64,000 nt of DNA. It comes from Trissonchulus latispiculum (taxonomy: Eukaryota; Nematoda; Enoplea; Enoplida; Ironidae). The notes under the pieces were generated by a model, which saw only the letters and a program-made list of their open reading frames with translations, did no database searches and was not told the DNA's origin. Both the position numbers and the translations under genes were made by a program. Shown piece after piece: positions 21,934 through 34,143 of the stretch. Location: positions 1 to 64,000 of the forward strand of contig JASAND010028005.1 of the NCBI GenBank assembly GCA_030248195.1, given 5' to 3'. Position 1 is the first letter of the stretch; each line of letters begins with the position of its first letter.

Positions 21934-22310
21934 GGAACTCTGTCAAAAATAAATCGTAATTTTAAACGTATCTACGATTTTCTACTACGTTTCTAAAACA
22001 TAGTAGTGGCTTTCTTCAATCGCAGTAACTTTTTAAGCTACTACGATTTCAAGTCGTAACTACATTTTATGAAAAGCCGCATGGGTCATAAAAATTGGCA
22101 TAAAAACTAAGTTGTACACTTGCTTGCGCTTATGCACGAGCGCTTGTGCTATTTCAGCAGCAAGTTTTTATCACAGCTTAAGGAGTCCTGCGGTCTGCTA
22201 CGATTTTTTTAGCAAAAACGTAGTTTCAAGTGAATGAAATCGTAGCAGACACTTAAAACGAAACGTAAGTGATACAACGTAGACTACGTTATTATTTTTG
22301 ACAAAGTTCC
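21934..22310. mobile_element. Short TIR element with TAT flanks
   Basis: GGAACTCTGTCAAAAATAA at the left matches the reverse complement of TTATTTTTGACAAAGTTCC at the right with one mismatch. TAT flanks both sides. The 377-bp interior repeats TACGATTT/ACGTAG words and codes for nothing. It lies just upstream of the Ig-like exon within gene A, in the first intron. Confidence 0.6.
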
Positions 22311-22439
22311 TATCCCAAGAATGTTTACTGAAAGCAATAAAAATTCTGGTTTCCGCCAACAATTTTTCAATTTCTTAAGGCTAGTGAAATTAGTTGAAAC
22401 TAAAAGGTTACTGAAAACTAAATGATAATATATACTTAC

Positions 22440-22476
22440 GGAATATCAGAAATATTAAGCACAGACATAACTTCAT
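22440..22476 (-). CDS. Gene A first coding exon: signal peptide
   Basis: An ATG (22474-22476) opens a short reading frame MKLCLCLIFLIF that ends one base into a codon at the donor GTAAGTATA (22431-22439). This leaves phase 1, which joins the Ig-like exon at 20301 in frame and gives a typical hydrophobic secretion signal. This start was chosen because of the strong donor, the hydrophobic core directly after Met-Lys, and the matching phase. The promoter and 5'UTR are not identified. Confidence 0.72.
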
Positions 22477-22779
22477 ATCATTGCTTCCTTACAGGTGGTA
22501 GTTAAAGTAAAACTATACTATTCTATGGTTCTGAGAGTAGTTGATCTAATCTTAGCAACGAAAGTTTACTTTTACTTCAAAATATGGTGCCACCTAAATC
22601 TACGAACTTCGCTGAAAAACAAAGAGAGTCTTAAGCACAGGAATGTCATACAGCAAAACGCGAAATCTCTCAATTCTGTATTTGGATGGAAAATTTAAAT
22701 GTACAATACCAGAAATGGATGTGAATTTTTCTCATTTCTGGCTTTCGATGGAAGTCCACATCCAATACTCGAAGTCATT

Positions 22780-23055
22780 GTAGCGCTTCTACCAGGGCTG
22801 GCGGATCAGGAAGAAACCAAGGACAAGCCCGAACGGGAGGCGTCATGCACCCTCGTACCCACGAAACCAGGACCTAAAAGAGAGAAGGGAAGAGGGAGGT
22901 TCAGCTTTTCACTCACCATTGAAAGTAAAGAATTGGTCCCGCCGGGGATCGAACCACGGCCCTTCTGCTCTAGAGTCAGACATGCTAAACCACTACACCA
23001 CGGGACCATCAGCTGAACTCCCATTGCAGGCTTATCAATCTTTCCTATGCCTACT
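22780..23055 (-). mobile_element. tRNA-derived SINE, copy 1
   Basis: Reading on the minus strand, a leader (about 23055-23009) precedes a tRNA-like head with an A-box-like GTGGTGTAGTGGTTTAGCA and a B box GTGGTTCGATCCCC, then GGGACCA. A body of about 150 bp and a tail ending TGGTAGAAGCGCTACA follow. The internal A and B boxes would be RNA polymerase III promoter elements. The copies at 23272-23548 and 36070-36325 share head, body and tail. Confidence 0.78.
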
Positions 23056-23085
23056 TCCCTTACTTCTCCCCTGGGTTTCAATTAA

Positions 23086-23176
23086 GACGCGTCCCGCTTA
23101 CTCAACTCGGAATCGAACCGAGAGCGCATCCAGCGCAGGGCATTCTGAGCCCAAGGGATCCGTGCTCCCCCGACGC
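23086..23176 (-). repeat. tRNA-like segment between two SINEs
   Basis: On the minus strand, CTCGGTTCGATTCCGAG (23106-23122) forms a perfect T-arm with a consensus B box. GCGTC (23172-23176) and GACGC (23086-23090) could close an acceptor-like stem. The D- and anticodon arms are not canonical and the span (91 nt) is long. It is more likely a second SINE head or tRNA pseudogene than a working tRNA. Confidence 0.4.
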
Positions 23177-23271
23177 ACGTTCTAGACCCCTTTAGATCCA
23201 ACCAACCAGAAGCAACTACTGGGGGACCGGAGACAGGAGTCCAATCCGGGTCCTGAGGCAGCCTCGCCACA

Positions 23272-23548
23272 TGTAGCGCTTCTACCAGGGCTGGCGGATC
23301 AGGAAGAAACCAAGGACAAGCCCGAACGGGAGGCGTCAGGCACCCTCGTACCCACGAAACCAGGACCTAGAAGAGAGAAGGGAAGAGGGAGGTTCAGCTT
23401 TTCACTCACCATTGAAAGTAAAGAATTGGTCCCGCTGGGGATCGAACCACGGCCCTTCTGCCCAGAGTCAGTCATGCTAAACCACTACACCACGGGACCA
23501 TCAGCTGAACTCCCATTGCAGGCTTATCAATCTTTCCTATGCCTCCTT
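23272..23548 (-). mobile_element. tRNA-derived SINE, copy 2
   Basis: It is nearly identical to copy 1 over about 270 bp, with only a handful of substitutions (for example GGGG versus GCTGGGG context and a changed anticodon-arm region). Same orientation, 490 bp away: a local duplication or two recent insertions of one family. Confidence 0.78.
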
Positions 23549-24159
23549 ACATCATCCTGCAATTTCACTTTCAATCTTCTTTGAGTTCGGACTTATAAAG
23601 TTTAATCCTGTACATGTACAATACTGGCCCTTTGTTTTTTTCTAGATTAATTTCAGGATTTATCCAACTTGAATTAAAATATTGATCGCAATAACTAAAA
23701 TGTAACATTAGAAGTCCCTTTCGCAAGTGAAAGTTTCAATTTTCATGAGTCGCTTGTGGATTGTGAACTTTTGAACAAAGGGGAAATGAATATGGCAACC
23801 CATCCAGTATCATTTGCCCATTTGTGAGCTTGCAGTGTCACTAAATCAGGGCACAGCAAAACCGAACATTCGTCCCTTTATTGATGTAATCACTGCAGAA
23901 TGGATGTAGTAACTCCATTGATGGCAGCATAAGTTTACTGTAACTGTTCAAACCGTGAAAAATTGTAATGGTTTGCTCTATCGGAGTGTATCGGTGTCAG
24001 GATCCGTTACTAAGAACTCTGCCATTTTGTTGAACTGAACCGAAGAGCACATTAACTTCCGGAATTAAATTACACACTTTGGCCGATTTTCGAACACAAA
24101 GGTGTCTTTACAGCCACCTCACCCCAGTCGGTGCTCCGGTTAGGAGCAGTGCCCGCCAT

Positions 24160-24348
24160 ACGTGTGCTTGGGAGGGGTTTGGGGGGGGGGGTTTCACCCA
24201 CCCAGACCTGAGCTCCCCCCCCCAGAGGGGTCCCGCCCCCCCCCCCAGAATCCGGATTTTTCCGGTAAAAAACCGGAAAAATCCGGTTTTTCGGCGGCCT
24301 TCGGCCGCCCTTCGCCCCCCCCCCCAGAACTTCCCCTCCTGCACATGT
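24160..24348. mobile_element. GC-hairpin MITE, copy 2
   Basis: It begins ACGTGTGCTTGGGAGGGG and ends CCCCTCCTGCACATGT, imperfect inverted ends. The core has a perfect 15-bp hairpin (CCGGATTTTTCCGGT, AAAA loop, complement) and a second GGCGGCC-TTC-GGCCGCC hairpin, set in long C and G runs. The copy in the retrotransposon (6828-6990) shares all parts. Confidence 0.8.
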
Positions 24349-24450
24349 CTGGTGCCCGCTCAGAATGTATGCATTTTTGAGGGAAGGGGTATGCTGACAC
24401 TTAATAATTGCCATAGCAATTATCCGAGCTGTTCTACAAGGCTATCAGTA

Positions 24451-27400
24451 CGTTCACCAAAATTATAGAAACAAGTTAGTTTACGTACCACTATTTTTCC
24501 TTTTTCGGAATTTATTTCTGGGATGAAGTGAACAAAAACAGAAGCCCGTCCAATATTAAAGAAATAAATAAAATACACTCTGGTGCTAATTCCAACATTT
24601 TCCAGTTATCATATGTACACGTAAAAACACATTAAATTCCTATATTAGTAGTGCATGCGACCTCTGCCAGACTTGGTTCAAACACTTGCGGCTCATCAGT
24701 GGAGAAGTGTAGAACTAAGTTCTTTAGGATGCTTTGGAAAAATCTTTTACAAAATAAGTGAAAAATAGTTTCGCCGCCAGTCGCCTCATAAAGTGTCATT
24801 AGTGTGGTGAACAAACATATATGACATCCAAAATATGAAAAAATTTTTCATTTTGAAAACTATTAACAATGGGTAGGGTAAGAAATTGGACAATTCCCTA
24901 ATATTTCGATAATTAAAATATTTAAAACATGAAATTCTAACAGAATAAAATTAATAAATTTCATCACCGTTTCATTAAAATTATATATATATCTATATAT
25001 ATTTTTTTGATAAGTATATACTCAGAAAGGAGGAACTCGATAGATTCTGAAGACAAGACAAAAACTATTCTCGTTCCAAAATATGAAATATTTCTCATTT
25101 TGAAAACTGTTAACAAAGTGTAAGAAATAGGACAATTCCCTAATATTTCGTTAATTAAAACATTTCAAAACATGAGACATGAAATTCTAAAAGAATGAAA
25201 TTAACAAATTTCATCACCGTTTCCTTAAGTTATATATATATATTTTATGATAAGTAGTCAGAAAGCAGGAACTCGATAGATTCTGAAGACAAGACAAAAA
25301 CTATTTCTCGTTCCAAAATATGAAAAATTTTCTCATTTTGAAAACTGTTAACAATGGCTAGGGTAAGAAATTGGACAATTCCCTAATATTTCGATAATTA
25401 AAAGATTTAAAACATGAAACATGAAATTTTAACAGAATGAAATTAACAAATTTCACTGCTGCTTCCTTAAATAATATTTTTGAAACGTAGTCAGAAAGCA
25501 GGAACTCGATAGATTCTGCAGACATGACAAAGCTATTCTCATTCAAAATATAATACATTTATATATTCAATGTTAGTTCAATGCTAATACATAGATAATT
25601 CCCAAAACATACACTTTAGGCTAGAGTAAGAATTAGTAAGAATTAGTAAGTATTAGTACGGCTTCAATAGTACGTAGATATACTTTAGTACGACATAGGT
25701 CGTAAAGACTTTAGTACGACGACAGTCGTAAAATACTTTAGTACGACTATAAGTCGTAAAAGGGTGGGGTAAAGAGCTAGGAGAGACCAATTTTACAAAA
25801 ACGTTGTTTTCTTAAACCCGTTAGTATGGAAGAGAGTATAGAAGGAATTATATACTTTCAAAATTATGAAGCATATAGCACATAAATTTTTCGCGATTAT
25901 CATGAAAAAGGAAGAAATAAACCAGAAAAATTAGGAGGATAGATTTAGGTACGATGGAATCGAAAAACTTTACTCTATTTAGAGAAAGAAAATTGGTAAG
26001 CGGTAATAATTACGTATACGGAAAATAGAGCGCAGCCGCGCTAGAGTGGTAAGGAAAGGGACGAGAGTAAAAACTCTACAAGTACCCTAACCCGTTCACT
26101 CAAAACAATTATAGAAACAAGTTAGTTTACGTACCACTATTTTTCCTTTTTCGGAATTTATTTCTGGGATGAAGTGAACAAAAACAGAAGCCCGTCCAAT
26201 ATTAAAGAAATAAATAAAATACACTCTCGTGCTAATTCCAACATTTTCCAGTTATCATATGTACACGTAAAAACACATTAAATTCCTATATTAGTAGTGC
26301 ATGCGACCTCTGCCAGACTTGGTTCAAACACTTGCGGCTCATCAGTGGAGAAGTGTAGAACTAAGTTCTTTAGGATGCTTTGGAAAAATCTTTTACAAAA
26401 TAAGTGAAAAATAGTTTCGCCGCCAGTCGCCTCATAAAGTGTCATTAGTGTGGTGAACAAACATATATGACATCCAAAATATGAAAAATTTTTCATTTTG
26501 AAAACTGTTAACAATGGGTAGGGTAAGAAATTGGACAATTCCCCAATATTTCGATAATTAAAATATTTAAAACATGAAATTCTAACAGAATATGAAATTA
26601 ATAAAATTCATCACCGTTTCATTAAATTATATATACATATATATATATTTTTTTTTTGATAAGTATATACTCAGAAAGGAGGAACTCGATAGATTCTGAA
26701 GACAAGACAAAAACTATTCTCGTTCCGAAATATGAAACATTTCTCATTTTGAAAACTGTTAACAAAGTGTAAGAAATAGGACAATTCCCTAATATTTCGT
26801 TAATTAAAACATTTCAAAACATGAGACATGAAATTCTAAAAGAATGAAATTAACAAATTTCATCACCGTTTCCTTAAGTTATATATATATATTTTATGAT
26901 AAGTAGTCAGAAAGCAGGAACTCGATAGATTCTGAAGACAAGACAAAAACTATTTCTCGTTCCAAAATATGAAAAATTTTCTCATTTTGAAAACTGTTAA
27001 CAATGGCTAGGGTAAGAAATTGGACAATTCCCTAATATTTCGATAATTAAAAGATTTAAAACATGAAACATGAAATTTTAACAGAATGAAATTAACAAAT
27101 TTCACTGCTGCTTCCTTAAATAATATTTTTGAAACGTAGTCAGAAAGCAGGAACTCGATAGATTCTGCAGACATGACAAAGCTATTCTCATTCAAAATAT
27201 AATACATTTATATATTCAATGTTAGTTCAATGCTAATACATAGATAATTCCCAAAACATACACTTTAGGCTAGAGTAAGAATTAGTAAGAATTAGTAAGT
27301 ATTAGTACGGCTTCAATAGTACGTAGATATACTTTAGTACGACATAGGTCGTAAAGACTTTAGTACGACAACAGTCGTAAAATACTTTAGTACGACTATA

Positions 27401-30400
27401 AGTCGTAAAAGGGTGGGGTAAAGAGCTAGGAGAGACCAATTTTACAAAAACTTTGTTTTCTTAAACCCGTTAGTATGGAAGAGAGTATAGAAGGAATTAT
27501 ATACTTTCAAAATTATAAAGCATATAGCACATAAATTTTTTGCGATTATCATGAAAAAGGAAGAAATAAACCAGAAAAATTAGGAGGATAGATTTAGGTA
27601 CGATGGAATCGAAAAACTTTACTCTATTTAGAGAAAGAAAATTGGTAAGCGGTAACAATTACGTATACGGAAAATAGAGCGCAGCCGCGCTAGAGTGGTA
27701 AGGAAAGGGACGAGAGTAAAAACTCTACAAGTACCCTAACCCGTTCACTCAAAACAATTATAGAAACAAGTTAGTTTACGTACCACTATTTTTCCTTTTT
27801 CGGAATTTATTTCTGGGATGAAGTGAACAAAAACAGAAGCCCGTCCAATATTAAAGAAATAAATAAAATACACTCTCGTGCTAATTCCAACATTTTCCAG
27901 TTATCATATGTACACGTAAAAACACATTAAATTCCTATATTAGTAGTGCATGCGACCTCTGCCAGACTTGGTTCAAACACTTGCGGCTCATCAGTGGAGA
28001 AGTGTAGAACTAAGTTCTTTAGGATGCTTTGGAAAAATCTTTTACAAAATAAGTGAAAAATAGTTTCGCCGCCAGTCGCCTCATAAAGTGTCATTAGTGT
28101 GGTGAACAAACATATATGACATCCAAAATATGAAAAATTTTTCATTTTGAAAACTGTTAACAATGGGTAGGGTAAGAAATTGGACAATTCCCCAATATTT
28201 CGATAATTAAAATATTTAAAACATGAAATTCTAACAGAATATGAAATTAATAAAATTCATCACCGTTTCATTAAATTATATATACATATATATTTTTTTT
28301 TGATAAGTATATACTCAGAAAGGAGGAACTCGATAGATTCTGAAGACAAGACAAAAACTATTCTCGTTCCGAAATATGAAACATTTCTCATTTTGAAAAC
28401 TGTTAACAAAGTGTAAGAAATAGGACAATTCCCTAATATTTCGTTAATTAAAACATTTCAAAACATGAGACATGAAATTCTAAAAGAATGAAATTAACAA
28501 ATTTCATCACCGTTTCCTTAAGTTATATATATATATTTTATGATAAGTAGTCAGAAAGCAGGAACTCGATAGATTCTGAAGACAAGACAAAAACTATTTC
28601 TCGTTCCAAAATATGAAAAATTTTCTCATTTTGAAAACTGTTAACAATGGCTAGGGTAAGAAATTGGACAATTCCCTAATATTTCGATAATTAAAAGATT
28701 TAAAACATGAAACATGAAATTTTAACAGAATGAAATTAACAAATTTCACTGCTGCTTCCTTAAATAATATTTTTGAAACGTAGTCAGAAAGCAGGAACTC
28801 GATAGATTCTGCAGACATGACAAAGCTATTCTCATTCAAAATATAATACATTTATATATTCAATGTTAGTTCAATGCTAATACATAGATAATTCCCAAAA
28901 CATACACTTTAGGCTAGAGTAAGAATTAGTAAGAATTAGTAAGTATTAGTACGGCTTCAATAGTACGTAGATATACTTTAGTACGACATAGGTCGTAAAG
29001 ACTTTAGTACGACAACAGTCGTAAAATACTTTAGTACGACTATAAGTCGTAAAAGGGTGGGGTAAAGAGCTAGGAGAGACCAATTTTACAAAAACTTTGT
29101 TTTCTTAAACCCGTTAGTATGGAAGAGAGTATAGAAGGAATTATATACTTTCAAAATTATGAAGCATATAGCACATAAATTTTTCGCGATTATCATGAAA
29201 AAGGAAGAAATAAACCAGAAAAATTAGGAGGATAGATTTAGGTACGATGGAATCGAAAAACTTTACTCTATTTAGAGAAAGAAAATTGGTAAGCGGTAAT
29301 AATTACGTATACGGAAAATAGAGCGCAGCCGCGCTAGAGTGGTAAGGAAAGGGACGAGAGTAAAAACTCTACAAGTACCCTAACCCGTTCACTCAAAACA
29401 ATTATAGAAACAAGTTAGTTTACGTACCACTATTTTTCCTTTTTCGGAATTTATTTCTGGGATGAAGTGAACAAAAACAGAAGCCCGTCCAATATTAAAG
29501 AAATAAATAAAATACACTCTCGTGCTAATTCCAACATTTTCCAGTTATCATATGTACACGTAAAAACACATTAAATTCCTATATTAGTAGTGCATGCGAC
29601 CTCTGCCAGACTTGGTTCAAACACTTGCGGCTCATCAGTGGAGAAGTGTAGAACTAAGTTCTTTAGGATGCTTTGGAAAAATCTTTTACAAAATAAGTGA
29701 AAAATAGTTTCGCCGCCAGTCGCCTCATAAAGTGTCATTAGTGTGGTGAACAAACATATATGACATCCAAAATATGAAAAATTTTTCATTTTGAAAACTG
29801 TTAACAATGGGTAGGGTAAGAAATTGGACAATTCCCCAATATTTCGATAATTAAAATATTTAAAACATGAAATTCTAACAGAATATGAAATTAATAAAAT
29901 TCATCACCGTTTCATTAAATTATATATACATATATATTTTTTTTTGATAAGTATATACTCAGAAAGGAGGAACTCGATAGATTCTGAAGACAAGACAAAA
30001 ACTATTCTCGTTCCGAAATATGAAACATTTCTCATTTTGAAAACTGTTAACAAAGTGTAAGAAATAGGACAATTCCCTAATATTTCGTTAATTAAAACAT
30101 TTCAAAACATGAGACATGAAATTCTAAAAGAATGAAATTAACAAATTTCATCACCGTTTCCTTAAGTTATATATATATATTTTATGATAAGTAGTCAGAA
30201 AGCAGGAACTCGATAGATTCTGAAGACAAGACAAAAACTATTTCTCGTTCCAAAATATGAAAAATTTTCTCATTTTGAAAACTGTTAACAATGGCTAGGG
30301 TAAGAAATTGGACAATTCCCTAATATTTCGATAATTAAAAGATTTAAAACATGAAACATGAAATTTTAACAGAATGAAATTAACAAATTTCACTGCTGCT

Positions 30401-31289
30401 TCCTTAAATAATATTTTTGAAACGTAGTCAGAAAGCAGGAACTCGATAGATTCTGCAGACATGACAAAGCTATTCTCATTCAAAATATAATACATTTATA
30501 TATTCAATGTTAGTTCAATGCTAATACATAGATAATTCCCAAAACATACACTTTAGGCTAGAGTAAGAATTAGTAAGAATTAGTAAGTATTAGTACGGCT
30601 TCAATAGTACGTAGATATACTTTAGTACGACATAGGTCGTAAAGACTTTAGTACGACAACAGTCGTAAAATACTTTAGTACGACTATAAGTCGTAAAAGG
30701 GTGGGGTAAAGAGCTAGGAGAGACCAATTTTACAAAAACTTTGTTTTCTTAAACCCGTTAGTATGGAAGAGAGTATAGAAGGAATTATATACTTTCAAAA
30801 TTATAAAGCATATAGCACATAAATTTTTTGCGATTATCATGAAAAAGGAAGAAATAAACCAGAAAAATTAGGAGGATAGATTTAGGTACGATGGAATCGA
30901 AAAACTTTACTCTATTTAGAGAAAGAAAATTGGTAAGCGGTAATAATTACGTATACGGAAAATAGAGCGCAGCCGCGCTAGAGTGGTAAGGAAAGGGACG
31001 AGAGTAAAAACTCTACAAGTACCCTAACCCGTTCACTCAAAACAATTATAGAAACAAGTTAGTTTACGTACCACTATTTTTCCTTTTTCGGAATTTATTT
31101 CTGGGATGAAGTGAACAAAAACAGAAGCCCGTCCAATATTAAAGAAATAAATAAAATACACTCTCGTGCTAATTCCAACATTTTCCAGTTATCATATGTA
31201 CACGTAAAAACACATTAAATTCCTATATTAGTAGTGCATGCGACCTCTGCCAGACTTGGTTCAAACACTTGCGGCTCATCAGTGGAGAC
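24451..31289. repeat. Tandem array of a 1.64-kb unit, about 4.16 copies
   Basis: Units start at CGTTCACC/CGTTCACT at 24451, 26093, 27742, 29386 and 31030, giving periods of 1642, 1649, 1644 and 1644 bp. The last unit stops after about 260 bp at 31289. Units 2-4 are nearly identical; unit 1 differs slightly more, as expected at an array edge. Each unit holds three diverged sub-repeats of about 240 bp (GGAACTCGATAGATTCTG ... GAAAACTGTTAACAA ... GGACAATTCCC), a TA-rich spacer, three palindromes, and a CGCAGCCGCG hairpin near its end. A minus-strand frame of up to 86 codons recurs in each unit, but identity between units means this is no evidence for coding. It is macrosatellite-like DNA kept uniform by recent amplification. 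Confidence 0.95.
25689..25758. repeat. Three spaced TACGAC/GTCGTA palindromes (repeated in each array unit)
   Basis: TACGAC-ATAG-GTCGTA (25689-25704), TACGAC-GACA-GTCGTA (25715-25730) and TACGACTATAAGTCGTA (25742-25758), each preceded by CTTTAG, are spaced 26-27 bp apart. The same trio recurs in the other full units, near 27338, 28982 and 30626. The arms are constant while the 4-5-bp centres vary, which is what protein-binding dyads or RNA hairpins would show. Confidence 0.75.
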
Positions 31290-31584
31290 GTATGCGGTCA
31301 TGGAAAGGAATTAGTGCTTAAGTGCGGTTAAAGGGATGGTGGGAATTTTCGTTTGGGGTTTAAAAAGAAAAGGTGGTGGGTTTTTAGGTCCCCTTTAGTG
31401 TTGGAGTGTGTTTGGGAGGGAGAGAGTAGTAAGATTGGAGGTTGGAAAAAAAAGTGTTTTGGTTTGGGGGGGTGGGGGGGGGGTTTAATAGATAAAAAAA
31501 AAAGGGAGTTTATAAGGATGGACTATGGAGAGATAAGAAATTGGGTCGGGCGTGCGGAGAAAGGAGATTTTCTCCTATATATTA

Positions 31585-32078
31585 GAAGAAGAGTAAGCCA
31601 TTAGAGGGCTCCTCTTCTTGGCATTGCGTAACGGTGCTCCGACCACAATACGCGAATGTTCCCCGTTTGGGGGGGGGTCGACAGGTATACCTCCGCTCCG
31701 TTTGGTGGGGGGGTAGTCGAAAGGGGTCCCCGTTTGGGGGGGGGTTACTCAAACAGGCTAAGTTTTGCTCATTCTGATCGGCTGTTGGCGACCCCCTCCC
31801 AAACGGGGACCCATTTTCGAATAGAACAAAAACTACCGTAATCCTATGCTCTACCCCCCCCTCCAAATGGAAGGGAGGGTTTCTGCAATCTGATTGGCTG
31901 TTGGCTTCCCCCCCCCCACCAAACAGGGACCTCTTTTCTGCTACCCCCCCCCCACCAAACGGAGGGGGTATGCAATGTCGATTTGGTCGACCCCCCCAAA
32001 CGGGGGAACATTCGCGTATTGTGTAGCACCGTTACGCAATGCTGTGAAGAGAAGCCCTCTAGTGGCTTACTCTTCTTC
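31585..32078. mobile_element. Foldback MITE with TTA target duplication
   Basis: Ends GAAGAAGAGTAAGCCA and TGGCTTACTCTTCTTC are inverted, and the similarity continues inward for about 100 bp (GCATTGCGTAACGGTGCT ... AATACGCGAATGTTCCCC). TTA flanks both tips (31582-31584, 32079-32081). The interior is a series of G and C runs with CCGTTTGG/CCAAACGG words that can fold on themselves. A 3-bp TTA duplication fits PIF/Harbinger-type MITEs; no transposase is present. Confidence 0.75.
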
Positions 32079-32716
32079 TTAATAATAGTGTAGTTATGCA
32101 TTCTTGATAGCATTATGTGCAGCAGGAGAATCAGAATAAACAGAAGCCACGTCAAGGTGGCGTCATACTGTGGTTTTGGTTTTGATTTTGGTTACCCAAT
32201 GCACTACTTACCCTGCCAGAAGCTTGTGATAAACAAAAGGCCAAACTGTACTTGCAAGAACTAACTATGACTTGAACTAAATTGTTTCTGAACTATATGT
32301 TTTCTGTTTCTAAAACTAAAAACTTACAATGAGCAATCTGAGTAACATTAGAAGCCTGAATATTCGCTTACACCGCTATTTGGAGTGAATTTCGTCAGAG
32401 TGAACTGTTAAATTTAGGTTCAGAAAAATGTAGCAAGCGGCTGCTCTTCGCAGCAACTGCTTCGATAAGATAGCGAACATCGTCAGCAGCAGTTTCGATA
32501 CCGCATATCAATTTCAACATGAAAATACTAAACCAACCAGGCTGCAAAAATTTGAATACATGCTCAATACTTTCTAAGGAAAATTTGAACTTAGCAACAA
32601 AATTATTCAGTACAGAACAGTCTAAAATACAGAGTAATCTGTTACCACTACGAATAGCCGATATAGGGTTAGCGAATATAGTTTCAGTGGTATGAGCTAA
32701 TCCAACTATCTGCCAA

Positions 32717-32760
32717 TCTATCTAACTATCTAACTATCTAACTATCTAACTATCTAACTC
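32717..32760. repeat. (TAACTATC)n minisatellite
   Basis: About five tandem copies of an 8-bp unit, preceded and followed by degenerate copies. Confidence 0.9.
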
Positions 32761-32903
32761 TCTGACTAAACTATCTAACAGTTGTTCAAGTTCAAAATAC
32801 ACGAAGTCTTTGTGGGCAAGCAAAGACTTGTTGTTTTCAATTCTAAAAGGGAACCTGCTCGATAAGTAGTATGACATAACCAACCGGTAACAGTTTTGAG
32901 TAC

Positions 32904-34143
32904 TTAAGGGGGGGGTCCATTTTTGGCCGATTTTTCGACCATCTCCGATTTTGCTCGTTTTCACATATTTTGTTCTCTGATTGGTATATTTTAACGAGTT
33001 TTTGAAATTAAAGTCGGATCTTTTACGGTTAATGAGTAATTTCACTTCAAAGTTGAGATCTCATGTGTTAAACATAGGAAACTGGAAAAGTTTCAATTTG
33101 TTTACTAGTGTCAAAAAATCTCGAAACTGGGCAAAGATTATCAGCATAATTTGGTATCGTTAGAAACGTCTATTTATACACTTTGATTTGTTGGAATTAG
33201 ATTTTTGATTTAGGCCTTTGAATTTTTTTAAATAATTTTTGAAACCTGCTGACTGCGAAAATTGACGTTTTTCGTTAGTGGAAACTGGGGGGTTGTAATT
33301 TTGAGCAAGGATTACAGAAATTCTAAGGCCTAAATCAAAAATCTAATTACAACAAATCAAAGTATATAAATAGACGTTTCTAACGATACCAAATGATGCC
33401 TATAATCTTCGCCCAGTTTCGAGATTTTTTGACACTAGAAATTTGGTTTTTTACCAAAATTTTGATTTTTTTCGATTTTTTGCCTATTATGTGAGTCCAT
33501 TGCAATCACCAGCTACCAAATGCCAAAATATCTCGTTTTATGTTATTTCTGGTGGCTGCAGTTCACTGTTGACTACAATTACTCCTGCTAAGTAGCCCAA
33601 CGTGGTCCCTGCATTTCAATTTGTCGGACTGGCATTAATATAGCAAAAATATCGATTTTTTCAAATTTCTCAAAACATGACAAATTTGACATCAATCGAA
33701 AGCCCTTAATGCGGGGAACATTTTTTCTTCTTGGGCTATGGTCCGCAAATGCACCAAATTGAAGTTACGGGCTGTTAAAGGGTTTTGTGATCTAACCTCA
33801 ACATTGGCTTTGCTGCTCCCTAAAAGTCGTTAAAAAGGCATGAAATCACGTTTAGCCTGCCAACACCGCGTCACAACTAATTCTTTAGATCAATTTTCAA
33901 ATGTACACCCCATTGAAGCTCCAAAATCGAAGACTGTTTAAGGAAAATTGCTTTAGTCTCAAGCGGTACCCTCGTTTCGCCCATTATTACAATTGCAAGC
34001 AGTTGATAGCTTATAACTCGCGGAGACATGGATGAAACAACTCAATATTTAAACTTGGTACGCACAACATGTGTGGCTACATTATGTGTAAAAATGAGCG
34101 AAATCCGTGACTACAAATTTTTTCATGGTGGACCCCCCCTTAA
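32904..34143 (-). mobile_element. TTAA-flanked 1.2-kb element, copy 1
   Basis: TTAAGGGGGGGGTCCA at the left and TGGACCCCCCCTTAA at the right bound 1.24 kb. The ends match those at 60200-61445 and 61442-62658 in reverse orientation (CATCTCCGATTTTGCTCGTTTTCACATA at one end; GAGCGAAATCCGTGACTA at the other). Inside, 33096-33215 and 33326-33440 form a long inverted repeat. No transposase frame is seen. The TTAA target suits piggyBac-type transposition, but the tips are not classic piggyBac, so class is inference. Confidence 0.75.

Noticed and set aside
22699..23270. Open frames over the SINE cluster
   Set aside because: They coincide with the tRNA-derived repeats and have no protein homology pattern.
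24079..24468. Long open frames on both strands across the GC-hairpin MITE
   Set aside because: Created by C/G runs, which avoid stop codons; proline/glycine-rich with no domain.
25930..26100. Possible spliced-leader RNA gene in each tandem unit (an AAAATTG|GTAAGC donor-like site followed by GC hairpins)
   Set aside because: No Sm-type AATTTTTG site and no snRNA-type promoter was recognised; the donor-like match is short and the hairpins are small.
26278..26538. Minus-strand frame of up to 86 codons recurring in the tandem array
   Set aside because: Recurrence only reflects the near-identical repeat units; no splice sites, start context or known motif support coding.
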